From positions 1-12,986 of the forward strand of contig WLHW01000031.1 in assembly GCA_009702525.1 (NCBI GenBank): a DNA stretch of 12,986 nt, in the 5' to 3' direction. Of this stretch, positions 1 through 5,930 are shown piece after piece. How positions within the stretch are numbered: position 1 is the stretch's first letter; every line of letters begins with the position of its first letter. The DNA comes from Actinomycetota bacterium. Its GTDB lineage: Bacteria > Actinomycetota > Actinomycetes > Nanopelagicales > Nanopelagicaceae. Position numbers and translations under genes: made by a program. The notes beneath the pieces were generated by a model. That model was given only the letters and a program-made list of their open reading frames with translations. It was not told where the DNA came from and searched no databases.

Positions 1-39
1 AAGGACAACTTGGATGTTCATACGGTACCTGCTCCATAA
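1..39 (+). CDS. C-terminal end of an unknown upstream gene (partial)
   Basis: Frame 1 reads KDNLDVHTVPAP and then TAA at 37-39, followed after about 30 bases by a strong terminator. This looks like the last 12 codons of a gene that enters from the left edge. The other two forward frames also stop soon after (40-42 and 49-51), so the frame choice rests only on plausibility of the peptide and on the terminator position. The product cannot be identified from 12 residues. Confidence 0.35.
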   Translation, partial: KDNLDVHTVPAP

Positions 40-71
40 ATAAGATGTTCTAAATCGAGGGAACACAAAAA

Positions 72-96
72 CCCCCGCACATTAACTGTGCGGGGG
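72..96. terminator. Bidirectional intrinsic terminator
   Basis: A perfect 10-bp stem (CCCCCGCACA at 72-81 with TGTGCGGGGG at 87-96) closes a 5-base loop. It is followed on the plus strand by ATTTTGTTT, and on the minus strand by TTTTT (the A run at 67-71). It can end the gene arriving from the left on the plus strand, and the lysR-small ORF transcript on the minus strand. Confidence 0.92.
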
Positions 97-133
97 ATTT
101 TGTTTGTCGAAGTGACGGATGACTAGTTGATAA

Positions 134-313
134 TTAAGCGATGCGGCGGGCTTGATCTAAAGTTGCGCTCTGACGAGCTAACTCTTCGTCAATGGCTTGA
201 GTGTCGCGACGTATGCGACTAAGGCGAGCGTGTTGGTCTAGTTCTAACTTGGTGTATTCATCTACTGGCTGGCGGTGAGTATGAAAATAGCTTGCTATAA
301 GTGAAAGATTCAT
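134..313 (-). CDS. Small hypothetical protein (59 aa), uncertain
   Basis: Reverse-strand ORF with start ATG at 313-311. A GTG at 388 would add 25 residues rich in His and Ser that do not look protein-like, so the shorter form is preferred. The product is charged and predicted mostly helical, with many Arg, Asp and Gln in the C-terminal two thirds (for example RIRRDTQAIDEELARQ) and no signal peptide, membrane segment or Cys. It lies about 100 bases after the lysR stop and just before the shared terminator, so it could be the last cistron of the lysR transcript. No clear ribosome binding site precedes either start. No family is recognised, and it may be non-coding. Confidence 0.4.
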   Translation of the reverse strand: MNLSLIASYFHTHRQPVDEYTKLELDQHARLSRIRRDTQAIDEELARQSATLDQARRIA

Positions 314-410
314 GTGATGAGCATGACTTGGTGTGATGTCTCGATGGATAACTGAAGGTGAATGGCAGATTTGGTTTGAGTGAAGCACTAGGTTCTTTGT
401 TCAGAGTTGC

Positions 411-1301
411 CTAAACAGTAGTAACCAAACGCTGAGTTTCATAGAACTGATGCAGGAAAAGAGCGGTAGCTTTAATCTGCTCTGCAGCAAAGTGTCCAGG
501 GTCCCACGCACAAAACAATGTAATCGATAGCGGGTTCTTGCGTCCGGGAATTGTGATGAACAAAGGATGTAAGTTAAAGCGTGGATCATCAGAGCTAATG
601 CACACAGCGCGGTTAGCTGCAGCGAGTGCTTGTGATGCTTGGGTGGACTGTGTTTCAAAAGCTATCTGCACCGATAACCCGGCTTCAGAGATAGCCTGAT
701 CGAAAAGTCTGCGCACATTGTGGTTATCGTCAACGATGGCGATTGGATATGTGGCTACTTCGGCCAAAGTAATCTCTCTCTTTTTTACATTCTTTTTATC
801 TTCGGGAAGCTGCGCCAAAATCGGTGAGTACCCGATAACGATGTACTCCAAATGCGCAGGGGGAGGACTGGTACCTACAACTAAATCGGCGCGGTACTGA
901 GCAAGTTCGCGATAGATAGCGTTAGGTAGAACCTCGCGGATATTAGCCAGCAAACCTTGCGCACCAGATTGCGCGATAAATGGTGCAATAACATCGGCCA
1001 CTGTTGTTGGTGGGCCAGCGATTGTTAAACGAATCGCTTCGTTGTGATCCATCGATTTAATGGTTGCCTCGGCCTGTTCGGCGCGGGCCATTAAATCGCG
1101 GGCGATGGGTGCAAAGGCAATCGCAGCTGGTGTTGCACTTGCCTTGGGGCCAGCGGTAAAGAGGGAGACACCCAATGAGCGCTCTAAATTTCGAATCTGG
1201 CGAGATAAGGATGGCTGACCTATATGTAACTCTCTGGCCGCGGCCGAGATAGAGCCGGCATCAAAGACGGCTAAGAAGTAAGAGAGCAGTCGCAAATCCA
1301 T
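411..1301 (-). CDS. LysR-family transcriptional regulator
   Basis: A 296-residue protein of normal LysR length. Residues 1-60 form the winged helix-turn-helix with the usual pattern (LRLLSYFLAVFDAGSISAAA, then QPSLSRQIRNLE at 29-40). Residues from about 90 onward form the periplasmic-binding-like ligand domain. It is divergent from the binding-protein gene at 1452, with 150 bases between the starts, which is the standard arrangement for a regulator of the neighbouring operon. The spacer holds a T-N11-A box that overlaps its own predicted promoter, so autorepression is likely. The start ATG at 1301 has no Shine-Dalgarno; a -10-like element ends 6 bases before it, so the mRNA may be leaderless. 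The ligand is unknown, but the import operon suggests a peptide- or amide-derived compound. Confidence 0.93.
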   Translation of the reverse strand: MDLRLLSYFLAVFDAGSISAAARELHIGQPSLSRQIRNLERSLGVSLFTAGPKASATPAAIAFAPIARDLMARAEQAEATIKSMDHNEAIRLTIAGPPTTVADVIAPFIAQSGAQGLLANIREVLPNAIYRELAQYRADLVVGTSPPPAHLEYIVIGYSPILAQLPEDKKNVKKREITLAEVATYPIAIVDDNHNVRRLFDQAISEAGLSVQIAFETQSTQASQALAAANRAVCISSDDPRFNLHPLFITIPGRKNPLSITLFCAWDPGHFAAEQIKATALFLHQFYETQRLVTTV

Positions 1302-1307
1302 CTAGGT

Positions 1308-1336
1308 AGTATGCCTAGAAAGCATAGCAACGGCAA
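1308..1336 (-). promoter_or_regulatory. Predicted lysR promoter (leaderless)
   Basis: On the minus strand TTGCCG (1336-1331) is followed by a 17-base spacer and CATACT (1313-1308), then six bases to the ATG. Each hexamer matches 4 of 6 consensus bases. The spacer contains the LysR-type box at 1311-1325, so regulator binding would cover this promoter. Confidence 0.4.
1311..1325. promoter_or_regulatory. LysR-type T-N11-A operator box
   Basis: ATGC-N7-GCAT, perfectly symmetric in the arms, satisfies T-N11-A (T1312, A1324). Its centre (1318) is about 64 bases upstream of the transcription start expected from the promoter at 1347-1375, which is the usual place of the recognition site for this family. 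Confidence 0.6.
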
Positions 1337-1346
1337 GGTTTTTTCA

Positions 1347-1375
1347 TGGACAGGCATACCTACCCTGCCTAAACT
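1347..1375 (+). promoter_or_regulatory. Predicted promoter of the ABC import operon
   Basis: TGGACA (1347-1352, 5 of 6 with the -35 consensus), an exact 17-base spacer, and TAAACT (1370-1375, 4 of 6 with the -10 consensus). The expected start near 1382 leaves a leader of about 70 bases before the ATG at 1452. The spacer carries AGGC-N11-GCCT (1352-1370), a candidate activation site for LysR. Confidence 0.5.
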
Positions 1376-1385
1376 TTCAGCCAAT

Positions 1386-1401
1386 ATGCACGTACCTGCA
1401 T
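1386..1401. repeat. Short perfect inverted repeat in the operon leader
   Basis: ATGCA-N6-TGCAT lies just downstream of the predicted transcription start. It could be a third regulator site or a small hairpin at the 5' end of the mRNA. Nothing distinguishes these options here. Confidence 0.4.
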
Positions 1402-1437
1402 GAAAACCCTCGTTTAGGTGACTGCATTTGTGAATGG

Positions 1438-1446
1438 AGAGAGGAA
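1438..1446 (+). promoter_or_regulatory. Ribosome binding site that sets the binding-protein start
   Basis: AGAGAGGAA ends five bases before ATG 1452. An in-frame ATG at 1434 lies upstream of this site and would add six residues (MERGIH) ahead of the signal peptide, so it is rejected. ATG 1458, two codons later, is a possible alternative. Confidence 0.7.
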
Positions 1447-1451
1447 TACAT

Positions 1452-3032
1452 ATGTCCATGAAAACCGCTTTTTCATCCCCGCGCGTGCGATTGATTGCAG
1501 TTATCTCAACTGCACTTCTAGCCGTGGCTTCGTTATCGATTCCAACAGTGGCGCAAGGCGCTGGTGTATTTAAGGTTGCAACATCTGCAGCTGTAACTAC
1601 ATGGGATCCTGTTCAGTCATTTTCGACTGAGGCTTTCTATATGACCAATATTTATGAACCACTGTTGTGGAAGAACCCAGATGGCGTAACACCTGAGTAT
1701 TCACCAGCACTTGCTACGTCTTGGAGTTCATCAAAAGATGGAAAGACCTGGACTTTCAAATTGCGTGCCGGTGCGACATTCCATGATGGCTCACCAGTGA
1801 ACTCTGCAGCCGTTAAAGCCAGCTTTGATTCATCCAAGAAAATTGGTGGAGCAGGCTTTATTTGGGATCCACTAAAGAGCGTAGAAACACCATCAGATGA
1901 CACCGTTGTCTTGAATCTTTCATATGCAGCTCCAATGGATCTAATTGCATCATCAACATATGGTGCATATATTGTTAATCCAAAGGCGCTCGCTGCAGTT
2001 GCCGCTGACTCTAAGTACTACGAGTCAGGCAAAGATGGCGGCTCTGGCCCATACACAATCTCTAGTTATAAAGCTGGAAGCTCTGTTGTTTTAAGTGCAT
2101 ATGGAAAGCACTGGGCAACTGATAAGCCAGATTATTCAACTATCGATATTTCAATTGTTCCAGATGGAATCACTGCACAGCAGATGATGACGTCAGGTCA
2201 AGTTGATTGGTCAACAAATATTCCGTTGACTAGCATGGCAACGTTGAAGAAGAACAAGAAGTATTCAGTGATTCAATACAAGTCACCGTTTAACTATGTT
2301 GGCTACTTCAATACTTTGCGTGCACCACTGAACAACCCAGTTGTTCGTCAAGCGTTATCAATGGCGTTGAACTACCGTGATATCGCAGCTATTGGCGGTC
2401 AGGGATATGCAACGCAGGCACGTGGGCCGGTTCCAGCTGGAATCTATCCATATGACCCAGCGATTCCACAGTATTCAATGGCCCGGGCTAAGGCCAAGAC
2501 CATGTTGGATCGTGCAGGCGTAAAGAACCTGACAATCAAGATCACCTACGCATCTGAGAACTCAGCGGAAGCACGCTTTGTGCCGCTGATCAAGGATGCA
2601 TTTGCTGCAATTGGAGTTACTGCAGAAGTGCAGGGAATTCTCTTTAATCAGCAGTGGGCTGCAGCGAAGAAGGATCCAGCTAATGCGCAAGATCTCTTCA
2701 TCGTTAAGTACTGGCCAACATATAGTGATGCAGGCGTAGATAACTTGTGGTCACTATTCCACAGCAGTGCTAAGCCATTCTTTAACTTGAGCTACTGGAA
2801 GAACGCTGCCTACGACAAGTTAGTAGATGATGCGATTGAACTCAGTGGCTCTGATAAGGCGGCTGCACAGAAGCTGTACAGCCAGGCCATGATGATGCTT
2901 TATACCGAGGCACCAGGTCTCTATCTCTATGATGAAGCACAAGTAAGTGTTGTACCTAAGAAGTTCTCTATTCCTAAGTACAACATTAACTATCCATTCT
3001 CAGCATTCTTTGCTGGAGTAAAGCTCTCTTAA
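1452..3032 (+). CDS. ABC transporter substrate-binding protein, family 5 (peptide type)
   Basis: A 526-residue extracytoplasmic solute-binding protein of the DppA/OppA class (SBP_bac_5), of typical length. The N-terminus is a signal peptide: basic residues (RVR at about 12-14), a hydrophobic stretch (about 15-30), then a cleavage region near TVA-QGAG (residues 33-39). There is no lipobox Cys, so it is predicted to be released rather than lipid-anchored. Family hallmarks include TTWDPVQSFSTEAFYMTNIYEPL soon after the signal (shared family start, with W-D-P and Y-E-P-L) and the W-x-F-x-L-R-x-G-A-x-F-H-D-G-x-P-V stretch near residues 95-115. It is the first gene of the importer operon and is separated from dppB by a hairpin region. 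Codons ending in A (CCA, GCA, TCA, GGA) are strongly preferred, as in nrdJ and unlike the permeases, which suggests high expression. The ligand cannot be read from the sequence; the downstream hydrolase suggests an oligomeric amide. Confidence 0.93.
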   Translation: MSMKTAFSSPRVRLIAVISTALLAVASLSIPTVAQGAGVFKVATSAAVTTWDPVQSFSTEAFYMTNIYEPLLWKNPDGVTPEYSPALATSWSSSKDGKTWTFKLRAGATFHDGSPVNSAAVKASFDSSKKIGGAGFIWDPLKSVETPSDDTVVLNLSYAAPMDLIASSTYGAYIVNPKALAAVAADSKYYESGKDGGSGPYTISSYKAGSSVVLSAYGKHWATDKPDYSTIDISIVPDGITAQQMMTSGQVDWSTNIPLTSMATLKKNKKYSVIQYKSPFNYVGYFNTLRAPLNNPVVRQALSMALNYRDIAAIGGQGYATQARGPVPAGIYPYDPAIPQYSMARAKAKTMLDRAGVKNLTIKITYASENSAEARFVPLIKDAFAAIGVTAEVQGILFNQQWAAAKKDPANAQDLFIVKYWPTYSDAGVDNLWSLFHSSAKPFFNLSYWKNAAYDKLVDDAIELSGSDKAAAQKLYSQAMMMLYTEAPGLYLYDEAQVSVVPKKFSIPKYNINYPFSAFFAGVKLS

Positions 3033-3040
3033 ATAGAGAT

Positions 3041-3091
3041 ACGGTTAACGAGGGGAGAGCGGGCTGTGTAACGCAGTCCGCTCTCAACCGT
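3041..3091 (+). promoter_or_regulatory. Large mRNA hairpin between binding protein and permease genes
   Basis: GAGAGCGGGCTG (3055-3066) pairs with CAGTCCGCTCTC (3074-3085) through 12 bp with one G-T pair and a 7-base loop. An outer stem ACGGTT (3041-3046) with AACCGT (3086-3091) extends it. No T run follows directly, so it looks more like a 3' stabiliser of the binding-protein message or part of an attenuator than a simple terminator. Confidence 0.75.
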
Positions 3092-3112
3092 TAGCGCACC
3101 TAACGACTTTTT
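3089..3112 (+). terminator. Weak terminator-like hairpin, alternative to the larger one
   Basis: CGTTAG (3089-3094) and CTAACG (3100-3105) form a 6-bp stem with a 5-base loop, followed by ACTTTTT. Its left arm shares bases 3089-3091 with the outer stem of the preceding hairpin, so the two cannot both form fully. It would allow only part of the transcripts to continue into dppB. Confidence 0.45.
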
Positions 3113-3127
3113 ATTGGAGGCATCGTC

Positions 3128-4141
3128 ATGAGGATTTTATGGAACCGACTGTCGTCGGCGCTCCTAGTCCTGTGTGCCGCTAGTTTTATTACCTTCACAC
3201 TGGCTCGCGTTATCCCGAGTGATCCAGCCCTTGCTTACATTGGTCCTAAAGCCACCGCTGCTGATTCAGCCAAACTGCGTATTACTTTAGGTTTAGATCA
3301 ACCCATACCGATTCAATATTTTAAGTATGTCTGGCAGACCTTGCATGGAAACTGGGGTTACTCACTCTCGACTAAGCAACCAGTGCTGCAAGAGATTATT
3401 GATCGTTTACCTGCAACGCTAGAGCTCATATTTTTTGCGATGAGTTTTGCCGTTATTTTCGGCGTTGCTATGGGCGTCTATGCAGCCAAATATCGCGGCC
3501 GGCTTCAAGACTCAGTTATTCGGATTCTGGCAATCGCAGGTGTATCCATGCCAGCGTTTTGGTTAGGTCTCTTGCTACAGATGCTCTTTGCCGGACGCTT
3601 AGCGTGGTTTCCAGCTACAGGTCAGTTTGATATCGATCTGAAATATGACAACCCGATAACTAAAGTAACGGGATTTCCAATCTTTGACTCCATCATTACT
3701 GGCAACTTTGCTGCAACGCTAAATGGCCTGCACCATATGGTCTTGCCAGCTCTGACGCTGTCGGCATATTCATTTGGTTTGTTATCTCGTATGGCAAGGG
3801 CGAATTTGCTAGAAGTCATGAGTCAGGACTACATCAAAGTTGCACGGGCCTATGGTTTATCTGAGCGCTTAGTATTTTTTAAGTTAGCGCTGCGCAATGC
3901 GCTTCCACCAATAGTTACCGTTACTGGTCTATCGACGGCGTATTTAATTACGGGAACGTTCTTTGTCGAGCAGGTCTATAACTGGCCGGGCATCGGTAGC
4001 TTTGCCGTTAACTCATTGCTGAGCATTGATTACCCAGCCATCATGGGTATCACATTGCTTGCCGCTGTTGGATATTTAGTCATTAACTTTATTGTCGATC
4101 TCATCCACGCCAAGTTAGATCCGCGAGTGTGGATGCGATGA
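3128..4141 (+). CDS. dppB: ABC transporter permease, DppB/OppB type
   Basis: A 337-residue inner membrane permease of normal length for DppB. Six membrane segments can be placed at about 9-28, 98-119, 132-155, 203-222, 261-282 and 304-327. The long extracytoplasmic loop after the first segment (about 29-95) and the C-terminal LDPR sequence are typical of the B subunit. The cytoplasmic EAA-type coupling loop is at about 234-258 (DYIKVARAYGL, then LRNALPP). The start ATG follows GGAGG (3116-3120) with 7 bases spacing. It overlaps dppC by ATGA. It forms the translocation pore with DppC. Confidence 0.95.
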   Translation: MRILWNRLSSALLVLCAASFITFTLARVIPSDPALAYIGPKATAADSAKLRITLGLDQPIPIQYFKYVWQTLHGNWGYSLSTKQPVLQEIIDRLPATLELIFFAMSFAVIFGVAMGVYAAKYRGRLQDSVIRILAIAGVSMPAFWLGLLLQMLFAGRLAWFPATGQFDIDLKYDNPITKVTGFPIFDSIITGNFAATLNGLHHMVLPALTLSAYSFGLLSRMARANLLEVMSQDYIKVARAYGLSERLVFFKLALRNALPPIVTVTGLSTAYLITGTFFVEQVYNWPGIGSFAVNSLLSIDYPAIMGITLLAAVGYLVINFIVDLIHAKLDPRVWMR

Positions 4142-4989
4142 AAACTAAGCTAGCCGGACTTTCCTTTTTGTTTAAAGATACGTTAACCACTATTGCTACA
4201 GTCATGATGTCGATCTTTATTGCTGCGGCAATCTTTGGTCCGTGGATTGCACCTTTTCCTAAAGAAGGTGCTGGAGAAACTAACGTTGACAATATTTATA
4301 TCGGCCCAGGTTGGCATCATTTATTAGGAACCGATGAGCTAGGCCGAGACTTGCTGAGCCGCATTATTTTCGGTGCACGGCCTGCGCTATTAATAGCCCT
4401 TGCCGTTGTGGGTTTTGCCGCCATTATCGGCACGTTATTGGGCCTTATTGCGGGTTATCGCGGGGGCTGGATCGATAACGTGATCATGCGAGTCAGTGAA
4501 CTATTTTTATCTTTTCCACCGCTGCTCTTATCCCTTGTCGCTGTTACTTTTCTTGGCCCTGGTTTAGTTAACGCTCTCATCGCCTTAATCATCTCGTGGT
4601 GGCCTTGGTATGCGCGCTTAATCCGCGTAGAAGCAAGCATTGTTCGATCCAAGCCTTACGTTGAAATCTCTGCCGCTATGGGCGTACCAGATCGCATCAT
4701 TATTGTGAGACATATTTTACGCAACGTGACAACACCGTTGATAGTTCAGATCGCTGCCGACTTAGGTACAGTTATTTTGGCGGCGGGCTCACTGGCATTC
4801 ATTGGTCTTGGTGCACAACCACCGTCGGCCGATTGGGGATTAATGGTGGCCCAGGGTCGCAACCTAATCTTTGATCAATGGTGGATCTCAACGTTTTCAG
4901 GGTTAGCAATTTTCTTAGCAGTTTTATCTTTTAATATTATTGGTGATGCCTTGCGCGATCACTTCGATCCACGGATTGCCCGCCAATGA
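4138..4989 (+). CDS. dppC: ABC transporter permease, DppC/OppC type
   Basis: A 283-residue permease. The start ATG overlaps the dppB stop as ATGA (4138-4141); an in-frame GTG at 4129 is possible but breaks the pattern of the operon. The diagnostic C-subunit motif LLGTDELGRDLLSRIIFGAR spans 62-81. Membrane segments are at about 19-37, 83-106, 122-141, 144-160, 204-225 and 250-270, and the EAA loop is at about 176-195 (EISAAMGVPDRIIIVRHIL). The C-terminus has the DPR sequence typical of the family. It pairs with DppB in the membrane and docks on the two ATPases. Confidence 0.95.
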   Translation: MKTKLAGLSFLFKDTLTTIATVMMSIFIAAAIFGPWIAPFPKEGAGETNVDNIYIGPGWHHLLGTDELGRDLLSRIIFGARPALLIALAVVGFAAIIGTLLGLIAGYRGGWIDNVIMRVSELFLSFPPLLLSLVAVTFLGPGLVNALIALIISWWPWYARLIRVEASIVRSKPYVEISAAMGVPDRIIIVRHILRNVTTPLIVQIAADLGTVILAAGSLAFIGLGAQPPSADWGLMVAQGRNLIFDQWWISTFSGLAIFLAVLSFNIIGDALRDHFDPRIARQ

Positions 4990-5930
4990 GCACTGTGCTA
5001 AAGATTTCTCACTTAGAAGTTGATTTTGAAATCAACGGTGTCGTTACTAATACCCCACTGCGCGGAATCAACTTAGAGATTAAAGCCGGCAAAACTTTGG
5101 GTATCGTGGGGGAGACTGGCTGCGGTAAGACGTTAACCGCTACTGCGATTATGGGTCTGTTGCCATCGAGCGCCGTTCAACGCGGAAAGATTGAGTTTGG
5201 CGATCACGGCGTTATTACTAAAGCCGACATGGCCGATATACGTGGCTCAGAGATCACGATGATTTTTCAAAACCCTCAGTCGGCTTTTAATCCGATTTTT
5301 TCAATTGGCGCACAGCTAACGATGGTTGCCCAACGCCGAGGCATCAACGATATCCCAACGACCTTGACTGCCCGACTTGAATCAGTTGGTTTGCGCGACC
5401 CTAAGCGCGTCTTAGAGTCATACCCGCATGAGCTTTCAGGGGGAATGCTGCAGCGCGCCATGATTGCTATGGCGCTGCTTTCCAGCCCTACTTTATTAAT
5501 CGCCGACGAACCTACAACTGCCTTAGATGCAACGATTGGCGATCACGTTCTTACTCTTATTGCTGCGCTGCAAAAGCGTGAAGGTTTTGCGATGCTCTTT
5601 ATTTCACACGATGTAACGGCAGTAGCAAAAACCTCCGATGAGATTGCTGTTATTTATGCCGGTCGAGTTGTAGAGACTGGACCAACAGATGACGTTATGA
5701 AATCACCGCAGCATCCGTATACCCAAGGCTTGCTGGGTGCGATTCCAAGTGCCGAGAAAGCCCGTGGAACTCTGGTGGCAATTCCTGGCAACGTACCGTC
5801 GGTGCTGACCACTATTAAAGGTTGTGCATTTGCCGATCGGTGTTCGCTGCGGATGGATAAGTGCGCGCAAGAGCCACCAACTGTGCAGATCGGCAAACAA
5901 AGTGTGGCGTGTTGGGCGGTGAACTCATGA
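4986..5930 (+). CDS. dppD: ABC transporter ATP-binding protein, DppD/OppD type
   Basis: A 314-residue ATPase that starts in an ATGA overlap with dppC. All catalytic elements are present: Walker A GETGCGKT (42-49), Q-loop FQNPQ (94-98), signature LSGGMLQR (150-157), Walker B LLIADEP (170-176) and switch His208 in ISHD. The C-terminal oligo/dipeptide domain contains Cys280, Cys286, Cys293 and Cys309, the four-cysteine set that binds a [4Fe-4S] cluster in characterised DppD proteins. It is expected to form a heterodimer with the ATPase half of the next gene product under the DppBC pore. Confidence 0.95.
   Translation: MSTVLKISHLEVDFEINGVVTNTPLRGINLEIKAGKTLGIVGETGCGKTLTATAIMGLLPSSAVQRGKIEFGDHGVITKADMADIRGSEITMIFQNPQSAFNPIFSIGAQLTMVAQRRGINDIPTTLTARLESVGLRDPKRVLESYPHELSGGMLQRAMIAMALLSSPTLLIADEPTTALDATIGDHVLTLIAALQKREGFAMLFISHDVTAVAKTSDEIAVIYAGRVVETGPTDDVMKSPQHPYTQGLLGAIPSAEKARGTLVAIPGNVPSVLTTIKGCAFADRCSLRMDKCAQEPPTVQIGKQSVACWAVNS

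Larger units (their letters stand above)
1303..1364. repeat. Imperfect inverted repeat in the lysR-transporter spacer
   Basis: TAGGTAGTATGCCT (1303-1316) matches, inverted and with one extra base, AGGCATACCTACC (1352-1364). The left arm lies at the lysR -10 and LysR box. The right arm lies within the -35/-10 spacer of the transporter promoter. Two related sites of opposite orientation would suit a tetrameric LysR-type regulator that bends DNA between a recognition and an activation site. Confidence 0.55.

Noticed and set aside
401..658. Reverse-strand ORF of 85 codons overlapping lysR in another frame
   Set aside because: It is a shadow of lysR; the composition is not protein-like and the LysR frame is clear.
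1434..1451. Upstream in-frame ATG at 1434 as start of the binding protein
   Set aside because: It lies in front of the ribosome binding site AGAGAGGAA and would add MERGIH before the signal peptide.
5861..5926. In-frame extension of the ATPase-hydrolase fusion back to 5861
   Set aside because: It lies inside the end of dppD, its 22 residues do not resemble an ATPase N-terminus, and ATG 5927 gives the same ATGA overlap as the other operon junctions.
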